A DNA stretch of 64,000 bases from Palsa-360 sp963710315 (GTDB lineage: Bacteria > Acidobacteriota > Terriglobia > Acidiferrales > UBA7541): contig CAVPZW010000001.1 of the NCBI GenBank assembly GCA_963710315.1, forward strand, positions 186,001 to 250,000, given 5' to 3'. Shown in pieces: positions 44,628 to 52,513 of the stretch. The notes under the pieces were generated by a model that was not told where the DNA came from, did no database searches, and worked only from the letters and a program-made list of their open reading frames with translations. The translations under genes and the position numbers were made by a program. How positions within the stretch are numbered: position 1 is the stretch's first letter; the number at the start of each line of letters is the position of its first letter.

Positions 44628-45412
44628 AACCCAGCCGGAAAAACAGCGCCTCGAAAAAAAGCCTCCTGCACTCGGGCGCTTCCCCGCGCAATTACGGCCT
44701 GTCTCTGCCCGGCGTGAACGACGAGGAATTCGGCGGCTCCCTCATCGTCATTGAAGGAATGGACGGCTCGGGCCGCTCCACTCAGATTTCCCTGCTCACG
44801 GAATGGCTGGAATCCGAAGGCTTTGCGGTCGAAACCATGGGCCTGCGCCGCTCGGGCCTGGTGGCAAAAGATATCGACGCGCTCATGGCCGAAAACACCA
44901 TTACGCGCATGACGCTTACGCTGATGTACGCCACCGACTTTTACGACCAGCTCGAGCACCGCATTATCCCGGCGCTGCGTTCCGATTTTGTTGTGCTTGC
45001 GGACCGATACTTTTATACTTTGATTGCCCGAGCGGTGGCGCGCGGCATCGAGCGCGACTACCTGAACGGCTTATACGAAATGGCGGTTCGTCCCGATCTC
45101 ACGTTCTGGCTCAATGTGCGCCCCGAAGTGGCGTTCGAGCGCGAGTTTCGCAAATCGCATGCCATCAGCTATTGGGAGTCCGGGCGGGACCTTTCTCTTT
45201 CGGACGACTTGTATCAGTCCTTCATTCTGTATCAAGCAAAAATCAAAAAAGAATTTGAATCGCTTTCCGAGCGCCATGGTTTTCTGGCCATGGACGGCGA
45301 AGCAAGCGTGGTCTCCATCAACAATGACTTGCGGAAGCGCATTGCCGCCCACCTCGGCATTCAGCGCACGCACTACCGGCCATCCTCCGCGCTGGCCCCG
45401 CTGTGGCGCTGA
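44624..45412 (+). CDS. Thymidylate-kinase-like protein, copy 2, with altered P-loop lysine
   Basis: Tandem paralogue of the preceding protein (262 residues). Corresponding motifs: SLIVIEGMDGSGRSTQISLL, VLADRYFYTLIARAVARG and ISYWESGRDLSLSDD. The Walker A lysine that contacts the ATP phosphates is arginine here (GSGRST instead of GSGKST), while the rest of the fold is conserved. That suggests lower activity, another chemistry, or a regulatory partner for copy 1. N-terminal 38 residues are an added basic tail. GTG at 44624 overlaps the copy 1 stop; its own stop overlaps the Ppx/GppA start by ten bases. Confidence 0.8.
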   Translation: MKPSRKNSASKKSLLHSGASPRNYGLSLPGVNDEEFGGSLIVIEGMDGSGRSTQISLLTEWLESEGFAVETMGLRRSGLVAKDIDALMAENTITRMTLTLMYATDFYDQLEHRIIPALRSDFVVLADRYFYTLIARAVARGIERDYLNGLYEMAVRPDLTFWLNVRPEVAFEREFRKSHAISYWESGRDLSLSDDLYQSFILYQAKIKKEFESLSERHGFLAMDGEASVVSINNDLRKRIAAHLGIQRTHYRPSSALAPLWR

Positions 45413-46980
45413 ACCTTCGCAAACCCATATATCTCGCGGCGATCGACGCCGGTTCCAACGCGTTTCGCCTGATGATCGCGCGCATTCGCTCCTCCGATGA
45501 CTGGGAAATTGTGGAATCCCTGCGCGCGCCGGTGCGCCTGGGCCATTCGGTATTTACCACCGGGCAGTTCGATCGCCGAACGCTGCGTGAAGCCGCCGAC
45601 GCCTTCCGCGAATTCCGGTACATCATGGACGCGCGCGGCGTCAGCGCCTATCGTGCGGTAACCACCAGCGCGGCGCGCGAAGCACGCAACCGCCACGTTT
45701 TGATCGAGCGCGTTCGCCACGCCGCCAAAATCGAATTGGAAGTAATTTCCGGCGACGAAGAGGCCCGGCTGGTGCGAGTCGCGGTGCTGCGCGCGCTTCG
45801 CGATCTGGATCCGCCCCGATTCATCCTGGACCTGGGCGGAGGCAGCCTGGAGATCAATGTCCTGCGTCACGGCACACTGCAGGAAAGTATTGGCCTGCCT
45901 CTCGGAACCGTTCGGTTGATGGAAGAGTTTCAGGCGCAGGGCGCAATCCACGAAGACGCCGCGAACAGGATTCGCCTGCACGTGTTGTCCGTCCTGGATA
46001 GCGCGCTGGCCAGCCGTCCGCGCCTTTTCGGCGCGCATACCGTAGCATGCGGCGGCAACGCGGAAACTCTTGCCGCGCTGGCCGCAGGCCCGAGAGTCGG
46101 CGGTTTCACTACCCTGAATATCCGAACGCTGCGCGACCGGCTCTGGCAGATCCTGCGGCTCAATGTGGAACAGCGCATGAAATTGTATTCCGTGCGGCGA
46201 GACCGTGCGGAGGTGATGGGCGTTGCAGCCCTCGTTCTGGCCACCGTGGCGAACTGGTTGCGCGTGCGTCAGATGATCACTCCGCAAGTTGGCGTGCGCG
46301 AAGGCCTGCTATACGAGTTGTCCGCCGCGCAAATGGAATCGCCGAAGCCCAGCGACGAGCAGCGCAACCGCTGGCAAGTGATGATTGCCGGCGCGGAGTC
46401 TTTCGCGGGCCGCGTGCGCTGCGATTTAAAGCACGCCGAACAGGTGCAGGCGCTCGCTCTGCAACTCTTCGACCAACTCTGGCTGTACCATCATTTCGAT
46501 TTCGAGGCGCGGGCCATTCTTGCATCGGCCGCCATGCTGCACGATTGCGGCGTGCTCATCAATCGCAAGAGCCATCACCGCCACGGCGAATATCTCATTC
46601 ACAACGCAAAAATTCCTGGGCTGGACGGCTGGGAGAAAAACATGACCGCCTGCCTGGTGCGCTATCACAACAAGAAATCCGAGCCCAGCGTGGCGCACCC
46701 CGCGTTCGCCACACTCAACCGGGAACAAAGAAAGATTGCCCGCGTGCTGGCTGGAATGTTGCGCCTGGCCGAAGCCCTTGAAAGCGATCACAAACAGGCG
46801 ATTTCCAAGATCAACGTGGAAGGCGGGCCGCGCGACGTCCGCATTCATGTGGAAATGCGCAACGGTTCGAGGCTGAATCTCAGCGGCATCAAGAGGAAAG
46901 CCCGGCTTCTGGAACGGGAATTGAAATTGCTCCTGTCGTTTCAGCGAGTCATGGTCATCGAGAAAAAGAGGGTTGCATAA
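45403..46980 (+). CDS. Ppx/GppA-family phosphatase with C-terminal HD domain
   Basis: Exopolyphosphatase/guanosine pentaphosphatase family, 525 residues. ASKHA-fold motifs: AAIDAGSNAFRLMIA (phosphate 1, usual DxGSNS altered), YRAVTTSAAREA, ILDLGGGSLEINVL (phosphate 2) and VACGGNAETLAAL. The C-terminal HD domain has KHAEQVQALALQLF, ASAAMLHDCG and SHHRHGEYLIHN, as in longer Ppx proteins. Whether it acts on polyphosphate or on (p)ppGpp cannot be told. GTG at 45403 lies inside the end of the previous gene, so it is translationally coupled; its TAA overlaps the ATG of sixA. Confidence 0.9.
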   Translation: MALNLRKPIYLAAIDAGSNAFRLMIARIRSSDDWEIVESLRAPVRLGHSVFTTGQFDRRTLREAADAFREFRYIMDARGVSAYRAVTTSAAREARNRHVLIERVRHAAKIELEVISGDEEARLVRVAVLRALRDLDPPRFILDLGGGSLEINVLRHGTLQESIGLPLGTVRLMEEFQAQGAIHEDAANRIRLHVLSVLDSALASRPRLFGAHTVACGGNAETLAALAAGPRVGGFTTLNIRTLRDRLWQILRLNVEQRMKLYSVRRDRAEVMGVAALVLATVANWLRVRQMITPQVGVREGLLYELSAAQMESPKPSDEQRNRWQVMIAGAESFAGRVRCDLKHAEQVQALALQLFDQLWLYHHFDFEARAILASAAMLHDCGVLINRKSHHRHGEYLIHNAKIPGLDGWEKNMTACLVRYHNKKSEPSVAHPAFATLNREQRKIARVLAGMLRLAEALESDHKQAISKINVEGGPRDVRIHVEMRNGSRLNLSGIKRKARLLERELKLLLSFQRVMVIEKKRVA

Positions 46981-47480
46981 TGATGCATGTCTATTTGATC
47001 CGCCACGGCATCGCCGTGGACCGCGAAGATCCCAATTGCCCGCCGGATACCGAGCGACCACTCACTCCCAAGGGAATGAAACGCACGCACGCGGCTGCGC
47101 TCGGCCTGCGCGCGCTGGACGTAAAACCAAATGCCGTGCTGACCAGCCCATGGTTGCGAGCCGCGCAAACCGCTGAAATCTTTTGCGAAACGATTGGCTA
47201 TCCTGCCAAGAAAATTATTCGCACGGACACCTTGAAAGGCACCAGCTCTCCCTCCGAAATATTGCGCGAACTGCAATCGATGCGCGCCAGAGTCGTGCTC
47301 TGCTTCGGCCACGAACCGCATCTGCATCTGGTGATCGGCCACGTCCTGCACACCAACGCGGAAATCACGGAACTCAAAAAAGCGGGCATCGCGCTCTTGG
47401 AATTGGAGCACATCGCGCCGCCTCAAGGAAGATTGCTGGCCCTCTACCCTCCGAGCACGCTGCGCCTGCTGGCAAAGTAA
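46980..47480 (+). CDS. sixA: Phosphohistidine phosphatase SixA-like
   Basis: Histidine phosphatase superfamily, 166 residues. Catalytic motif VYLIRHGIAVDRE at the N terminus, TERPLTPKGMKRTHAAALGL, AVLTSPWLRAAQTAEIF, and the second histidine in VVLCFGHEPHLHLVIGH. SixA removes phosphate from histidine phosphotransfer domains; homologues are also commonly found beside polyphosphate genes. Start ATG at 46980 overlaps the ppx stop (TAATG) with a second ATG directly after. Last gene of the operon; a family B repeat follows. Confidence 0.88.
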   Translation: MMHVYLIRHGIAVDREDPNCPPDTERPLTPKGMKRTHAAALGLRALDVKPNAVLTSPWLRAAQTAEIFCETIGYPAKKIIRTDTLKGTSSPSEILRELQSMRARVVLCFGHEPHLHLVIGHVLHTNAEITELKKAGIALLELEHIAPPQGRLLALYPPSTLRLLAK

Positions 47481-47518
47481 TTCACGCTGAAGAGGCCGCC
47501 GAGGAACTCACAACTGTT

Positions 47519-47605
47519 TGTCATTCCGAGAGAAGCGAGGAATCTCTCCTTCTTGTTGCGAGCCTAAATCAAAGAGAGATTCCTCGCTTCTCTCGGAATG
47601 ACAAA
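47519..47605. repeat. Palindromic repeat, family B (copy 3)
   Basis: Arms TGTCATTCCGAGAGAAGCGA and the complement ending GGAATGACA, around a 35-base centre. It lies between the convergent sixA and tagI genes. Outer ends do not show the CAG-type inverted termini of the copy at 37.9 kb. Confidence 0.8.
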
Positions 47606-47649
47606 AGGAAGAATTTTTCGTGTCGTGGAAAACATTCTTCCGGGCACAG

Positions 47650-48243
47650 TTAGACTTCTTCCCAGCGGAAACAGGTGCGAAGGTGATCGTTCACCATGCC
47701 TGTGGCTTGCATGAACGCGTAGCAAATGGTTGAGCCGACGAAACGGAAGCCGCGCTTTTTCAAAGCCTTGCTCATGGCGTCGGATTCCGTGGTTTGTGCG
47801 GGCACGTCTTTGGGGCCGCGCCGCGCGTGTCGAAGGGTTTTCCCGCCGGTAAATTGCCAGATGTAAGCGTCGAAGCTGCCGAATTCGCGTTGCGTTTCGA
47901 GGAACGCCTGCGCGTTGGAAATGGTGGAGGAAATTTTCAGGCGATTTCGAATGATGCCTGGATCGGCAAGCAGCGCGCGCACTTTGGCGGCGTCGTACTG
48001 GGCAATCTTCGCAGCGTCAAAGCCATGCAAGACTCCGCGATAGCGCTCGCGCTTGCGCAGGACCGTTTCCCAGCTCAAGCCCGCCTGTGCGCCTTCGAGG
48101 ATCAGGAATTCGAACAGGCGTCGGTCGTCGTGCACGGGCACGCCCCACTCTTCATCGTGGTAGCGCGCCAGGATGCCGCTTTGCGCCCAATGACAGCTGC
48201 GCCGGGACGCTTGCTGCGTCCCGGCGCTATTTCGGTCAGGCAT
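47650..48243 (-). CDS. tag: DNA-3-methyladenine glycosylase I
   Basis: Base-excision repair enzyme that removes 3-methyladenine from DNA. The family's zinc-binding residues are visible: cysteine in CHWAQ, histidine in ILARYHDEEWGVPVHDD, and the C-terminal pair in VNDHLRTCFRW. Other landmarks are LILEGAQAGLSWETVL and FVGSTICYAFMQATGMV. 197 residues from ATG 48243; the frame is open to 48321 but the extra 26 residues cover the end of trxA. It follows the trxA stop by only seven bases, so glgA, trxA and tag form one operon. Confidence 0.93.
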   Translation of the reverse strand: MPDRNSAGTQQASRRSCHWAQSGILARYHDEEWGVPVHDDRRLFEFLILEGAQAGLSWETVLRKRERYRGVLHGFDAAKIAQYDAAKVRALLADPGIIRNRLKISSTISNAQAFLETQREFGSFDAYIWQFTGGKTLRHARRGPKDVPAQTTESDAMSKALKKRGFRFVGSTICYAFMQATGMVNDHLRTCFRWEEV

Positions 48244-48250
48244 GATGCGA

Positions 48251-48586
48251 CTAAACGATGTGACGCAGAATTGCTTTTTCGATGGCGTCGCGAGGCACCG
48301 CGCCAACCACCTGCTCGGCAACCTGCCCGCCCTTGAAAATCAGCAGGGTTGGGATGCCGCGGATGTTGAACTGCCCGGCGGAATTGGTATTTTCGTCCAC
48401 GTTCAATTTCACAATCTTGATCTTTCCCTTGTACGCGGTAGCCACTTCCGCCACCGTCGGAGCCAGCATCAGGCATGGCCTGCACCACTCCGCCCAGAAA
48501 TCGACCATCACGGGCTGAGTCTTGCTCGCCTCGATGACTTCTGCCTGAAACGTGCTGTCCGTTACGCTGTTAACATTATCTGCCAT
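48251..48586 (-). CDS. trxA: Thioredoxin with WCRPC active site
   Basis: Single thioredoxin domain, 111 residues, cytoplasmic disulfide reductase. Fold markers: VMVDFWAEWCRPCLMLAPTV, VKLNVDENTNSAGQFNIRGI and IPTLLIFKGGQV with the cis-proline. The active site reads WCRPC (TGG TGC AGG CCA TGC) rather than the canonical WCGPC; a G-to-A change in the glycine codon would explain it. The dipeptide between the cysteines sets the redox potential, so properties may differ. ATG overlaps the end of glgA by eleven bases. Confidence 0.93.
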   Translation of the reverse strand: MADNVNSVTDSTFQAEVIEASKTQPVMVDFWAEWCRPCLMLAPTVAEVATAYKGKIKIVKLNVDENTNSAGQFNIRGIPTLLIFKGGQVAEQVVGAVPRDAIEKAILRHIV

Positions 48587-50111
48587 GAGAACCCTTTCCT
48601 ATGGAAACTGCCGTGAACATTTTAGCCGATTTTGCCGTCGGAAGATTGGATGAAGTTGCAATCTTTTGGATTCCGGATTTTGCGGCCGCCTCGTACACCT
48701 TTGCATACTCCCTGGCCGAGGCTTGCCACGAGAAATCCCGGGCCATGCCGTTCATTTGAATGCTCCGCCAGACCGCCGGTTCGTTGCGATATATGGACAA
48801 TGCGCGATGAATCGCATCGAGCAGCGCAGAACCATCATACGCCTTAAACTTGAATCCCGTGCCACGGCCCGTTGCCGGATCGAAGGCATCGATGGTGTCG
48901 TCCAGCCCGCCGGTTGCGCGAACCACGGGGACTGTACCGTACTTCAAACTGTAAATTTGATTGAGGCCGCAGGGCTCGTAACGCGATGGCATCAGGAAAA
49001 TATCCGCGCCGGCCTCAACCTTGTGCGCAAGGATGTTGTCATAGGCCACTTTCACGCTGAATTTTCCGGGGTAGGCCTTGGCCAGATCGCGCAGCAGTTT
49101 TTCGTATCGCGGTTCACCCGCGCCGAGAGCCGTGATTGCGATATCCTCGGCCAGCAATTCAGGCGCAATCTGTTCGATCAGGTCAAAACCCTTTTGGCCG
49201 GCAAATCGCGAGACAATGCCGATCAGCGGTTTTTTCAGGGCTGTGGCTGGCAGGCCGAAAACTTGCAGGAGATCTTTCTTGCACAGCAGTTTTCCGGACA
49301 AATCCTTGGGAGAATAACGCGAGGCGATGACTTTGTCGCGCTCAGGGCTCCACGCCGCGTAGTCCACTCCGTTCAAAATTCCAGTGAGGCGGTCCGCGCG
49401 ATTGCGCACCACGCCTTCAAGACCGTGGCCATACTCAGCGGTCTTTATTTCCTCGGCGTATTTGGGGCTTACCGTGGTCAGATAGTCGGAATAGATCAGC
49501 GCGCCCTTCAGGAAATTGACTCGCCCGTAAAATTCCATGGCGTCAATCGTGAACAAACTTTCCGGCAGACCGATCTTCTCCATCGTCTCGCTCGGAAATG
49601 CTCCGTGATAGCCCATATTGTGAATGGTGAACACCACGGGCAATTTCCGCACGGCACTGTCTTCCGAGTAGCGCGTGCGCAGGAGAACCGGCACCAGACC
49701 CGCCTGCCAGTCATGGCAATGAATCACCTCGGGCATCCAAACCTGCTTGCAGAATTCGATGGCCGCGCCGCAAAACTCCGCGTAACGCTCGGCGTTGTCC
49801 GGATAATCTTTTCCGGCCACGCCATACAATTGGTCGCGATCGAAATATTCAGCGTCGTCCACAAAATAGTAGCGGACTCCATGAAGCGTTCCGCCCTCGG
49901 CAATCGCGGGAAAACGCAGTTGGGCGCCCATGGGCACCGTGAGACTTGGGACAGTGACCGCAACCGTTTTCGTTTTGCGGTAGCGCGGAAGCAGGACGGT
50001 CACTTCATGCCCAAGCGCCACCAGCGCCTTGGGCAGCGCTTCGATGATGTCGGCAAGCCCGCCAGTCTTTGAGTATGGGAGCCCTTCCGGGGCAACAAAT
50101 AGTATTTTCAT
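48576..50111 (-). CDS. glgA: Glycogen synthase GlgA
   Basis: GT5-family ADP-glucose starch/glycogen synthase, about 511 residues. The ADP-glucose-binding KTGGLAD motif is at residues 15-21 (LPYSKTGGLADIIEALPKAL). Other signatures: EFCGAAIEFCKQVW, VIHCHDWQAGLVPVLLRT, VVFTIHNMGYHG, and the catalytic retaining E-x7-E region PSRYEPCGLNQIYSLKYGTV with RATGGLDDTI. The C terminus has a short extension (SNLPTAKSAKMF). ATG at 50111 is preferred over the TTG two codons upstream. First gene of the glgA-trxA-tag operon; divergent from rsmA. Confidence 0.95.
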   Translation of the reverse strand: MKILFVAPEGLPYSKTGGLADIIEALPKALVALGHEVTVLLPRYRKTKTVAVTVPSLTVPMGAQLRFPAIAEGGTLHGVRYYFVDDAEYFDRDQLYGVAGKDYPDNAERYAEFCGAAIEFCKQVWMPEVIHCHDWQAGLVPVLLRTRYSEDSAVRKLPVVFTIHNMGYHGAFPSETMEKIGLPESLFTIDAMEFYGRVNFLKGALIYSDYLTTVSPKYAEEIKTAEYGHGLEGVVRNRADRLTGILNGVDYAAWSPERDKVIASRYSPKDLSGKLLCKKDLLQVFGLPATALKKPLIGIVSRFAGQKGFDLIEQIAPELLAEDIAITALGAGEPRYEKLLRDLAKAYPGKFSVKVAYDNILAHKVEAGADIFLMPSRYEPCGLNQIYSLKYGTVPVVRATGGLDDTIDAFDPATGRGTGFKFKAYDGSALLDAIHRALSIYRNEPAVWRSIQMNGMARDFSWQASAREYAKVYEAAAKSGIQKIATSSNLPTAKSAKMFTAVSIGKGSHGR

Positions 50112-50263
50112 GGCCAATTCGCGGATTCCAAGCTACTGAAACACGATGCACCCGTCAAGGAGCGTGGGCCCCTCTTAATGCTCAGCCCACAGAATACTTG
50201 AATTGCACGCGGCAAGATTGACAGAGCGCACAACTGTGCCTCCTCTTGGTACACTTCCCTGCC

Positions 50264-51037
50264 ATGTCACCCGAGAAGCTTGGACAACATTTTCTTGCCG
50301 ATGCCGATTGGCAGGAGCGCATTGAGGACGAAATTCGCATTGATGATGGAGTGTGGGTGGAAATCGGGGCGGGACACGGAGAAATGACCACGCGCCTGGC
50401 GCAACGCGCGCGGAAACTTTTCGCCATCGAGCTTGACCTGGTGCTTGCCAGGCGGTTGCGCAATATCCTGGCGCGTTACAAAAATGTGGAAGTCGTGCAA
50501 AGCGATGTGTTGGCCGTCGATTTTGCGAAGCTCACCGGCGGCGATCGTTTTTCCGTATACGGAAACTTGCCTTATTACATCACTTCGCCCATTTTGCATC
50601 GCCTGTTCGAGCACGCCGAGCGCATCGCGGCAATCCATATTGTGATTCAGTATGAGGTCGCGGTGAGAATTGTGGCTCAGCCGGGGCGGCGCGATTATGG
50701 GTATCTCTCGGTTGTTTCGCAATGGTTTGGCCAGCCGGAAATTGTGTTCCAGATCCCGCCTGAGGCCTTCAGTCCCCCGCCAAAGGTGGATTCCGCACTG
50801 GTAAGCTTCCACATGCCGGGGCAGCGCGTAAACTATCCCGGCGTGGATGAAAACGCGTTCCTCGGTTTCGTGAAGGAATGCTTCGCGCAAAAAAGGAAAA
50901 CATTGCGAAACAATCTGCGCGCGAGGCTCGCAGCACGGACAGAGGATATTCTGAAGGAAGCGGGCCTAACTTCGGATGCGCGCGCGGAACAACTCACAAT
51001 CGCTCAGTTTGTAGCGCTATTCCAGCTGGCCCGCTGA
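50264..51037 (+). CDS. rsmA: 16S rRNA dimethyladenosine transferase RsmA (KsgA)
   Basis: SAM-dependent enzyme that dimethylates two adjacent adenosines in helix 45 of 16S rRNA during 30S maturation. Landmarks: SPEKLGQHFLAD at the start, motif I WVEIGAGHGEMTTRLAQRAR, AIELDLVLARRLRNIL, the catalytic NLPYYITSPILHRL, and the C-terminal ECFAQKRKTLRNNL. 257 residues from ATG 50264; a start at 50246 would add six residues. Stand-alone on the plus strand, followed by two family A repeats. Frame intact. Confidence 0.95.
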   Translation: MSPEKLGQHFLADADWQERIEDEIRIDDGVWVEIGAGHGEMTTRLAQRARKLFAIELDLVLARRLRNILARYKNVEVVQSDVLAVDFAKLTGGDRFSVYGNLPYYITSPILHRLFEHAERIAAIHIVIQYEVAVRIVAQPGRRDYGYLSVVSQWFGQPEIVFQIPPEAFSPPPKVDSALVSFHMPGQRVNYPGVDENAFLGFVKECFAQKRKTLRNNLRARLAARTEDILKEAGLTSDARAEQLTIAQFVALFQLAR

Positions 51038-51063
51038 CACGCGCAACTCCGACGCCTCGCTCT

Positions 51064-51179
51064 TCTCCGCTTTTCTCCTCTTTTCTCCGTGCCCTCTCTG
51101 TTAAAGCTTTCTTGCTTGCCGCGCAAAACTTTTTAACACAGAGAACACAGAGAACTTCCACAGAGAAAAGCGGAGAGAG
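51064..51179. repeat. Palindromic repeat, family A (copy 4)
   Basis: Arms TCTCCGCTTTTCTCCTCTTT through CTCTGTTAAAG on the left and TTTAACACAGAGAACACAGA through AAAGCGGAGA on the right. The similarity to other copies continues past the arm: CCTTTCGGATTGGGCGAATA at 51190-51209 recurs inverted beside copy 6. Confidence 0.85.
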
Positions 51180-51249
51180 CGCGGCAGGCCTTTCGGATTG
51201 GGCGAATAGAATTGCCAGTGGCAGGTCGGAATCGTCGATCCGATGCGGT

Positions 51250-51356
51250 GTTTCTCCGCCTTTCTCTGTGTTCTCTGTGTTACAGCTTTTCCGCGCGTCG
51301 CGCAAAACCTTTAACACAGAGGACACAGAGAAATTCCACGGAGAAAACCGGAGAGA
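51250..51356. repeat. Palindromic repeat, family A (copy 5)
   Basis: Same structure as copy 4, 70 bases further on: TTTCTCCGCCTTTCTCTGTG on the left, ACACAGAGAAATTCCACGGA on the right. Its right flank (CGGGTCATTCGGATTG) is the end of the glycerophosphodiesterase gene. Copies 4 and 5 fill the 330 bases between rsmA and that gene. Confidence 0.85.
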
Positions 51357-51366
51357 ACGCCTCGGG

Positions 51367-52116
51367 TCATTCGGATTGTTGGCGCAAAATATCGAGGAGG
51401 CGGTCCGGATAATCGGTAATGATTCCGTCAACGCCTGTGGCGATTAGTTGGCGCATCTGTTCCACTTCGTTGATCGTCCATGCCACCACCTGCAAGCCTG
51501 CGCGGTGCGCCTTGTCGATCACCGCGGCGGTGATGAGATCTCCACGCGCCACGAGCTGCCGCGCACCTGCACGTACGGTGCGCTCGACCAGATCGCCGGA
51601 AGAATTCTCGCATAAGAGTCCGGTCATCATGGTGCTGTCAAGCCGGTGAACCGAATCGAGCGTGGATGGATCGAACGAAAGAATCACCACCCGCGCGGAA
51701 GCGCTGTAATCGCGCAATGTGGCGACCACAACATGCTCGATTCCCCAGGCCGGGCCGGACTTAATTTCGAGATAAAAGATAACGTCGTGCTCTTTGGCGA
51801 AATCAAGAATTTCCTCGAGCGTGGGCACACGTTCCCCGGCGTACGGCTTTGCCGCTCCATCGCCGAACCATGAGCCTGCATCGAGAGCGCGGATTTGATC
51901 GAGCGGCAACATATGCGCCTGCCCCGTTCCGCTTGTGGTGCGCTCCAGGGTGAAGTCGTGGATGGCGATCACGCGCGCATCCCGCGTGAGCTGAAGATCG
52001 GTTTCAATGAAGCGCGCGCCCAGTTCCACGGCGCGGCAAAACGCCACCATGGTATTTTCAGGCGCGTGCCCGGAAGCGCCGCGATGCGCAATCGTCCATA
52101 TGGACTTCGTTCCCAT
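51367..52116 (-). CDS. Glycerophosphodiester phosphodiesterase
   Basis: GDPD-family TIM-barrel enzyme that hydrolyses glycerophosphodiesters to glycerol 3-phosphate and an alcohol. 249 residues with TIAHRGASGHAPENT (catalytic histidine and the HRG motif), ARFIETDLQLTRDARVIAIH with the metal-binding E-x-D and second histidine, VIFYLEIKSGPA, VILSFDPSTLDSVH and VVAWTINEVEQMR. No signal peptide, so cytoplasmic like UgpQ. Start ATG at 52116 after AGAGG; the frame is open to 52164. The last residues (QQSE and stop) coincide with sequence that also flanks family A repeats, suggesting the gene end was shaped by the repeat. Confidence 0.92.
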   Translation of the reverse strand: MGTKSIWTIAHRGASGHAPENTMVAFCRAVELGARFIETDLQLTRDARVIAIHDFTLERTTSGTGQAHMLPLDQIRALDAGSWFGDGAAKPYAGERVPTLEEILDFAKEHDVIFYLEIKSGPAWGIEHVVVATLRDYSASARVVILSFDPSTLDSVHRLDSTMMTGLLCENSSGDLVERTVRAGARQLVARGDLITAAVIDKAHRAGLQVVAWTINEVEQMRQLIATGVDGIITDYPDRLLDILRQQSE

Positions 52117-52356
52117 TTCCTCTTCCCAGTCGGCAAGGCGCAAATCACTCGACGCCTTTGCCATCCTACCAGACCGGGACGCGGCGGCTGGAAACGTTCG
52201 TCAAGTGCTGTGCCTAGACTGTTTTTGTGCCATCGCCGTATCCAGCTCACGAGAGTATTAACACTGGGCGATCAAGTGCATCGCGAGTTGAGGAATCTTA
52301 TTTGTATGGAGTGTTCGACCAATTCTATTTGCCCAATCCGAAAGACCCGCCGCAGT

Positions 52357-52459
52357 CTCTCCGCTTTTCTCTGTGGATTTTCTCTGTGTTCTCTGTGTTA
52401 AAGGCTTTGCGCTGCCCACGCAAAAGCTTTAACACAGAGGACACAGAGAAAAGCGGAGG
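52357..52459. repeat. Palindromic repeat, family A (copy 6)
   Basis: Left arm TCTCTCCGCTTTTCTCTGTG continuing to CTCTGTGTTAAAGG, right arm CTTTAACACAGAGGACACAG to AAGCGGAG. Its left flank TTTGCCCAATCCGAAAGACC (52328-52347) is the inverted form of the flank of copy 4. The gap 52117-52513 holds nothing else I can support. Confidence 0.85.
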
Positions 52460-52513
52460 CCACAAAAAGCGCGCCGCAGACACCGGCATCCTTCGAAGCT
52501 TGCGCCAAGGCGA

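Noticed and set aside
4808..52459. Repeats as a CRISPR array
   Set aside because: The copies are dispersed over tens of kilobases, are themselves palindromic with 40-base arms, have no regular spacers, and no cas gene is present.
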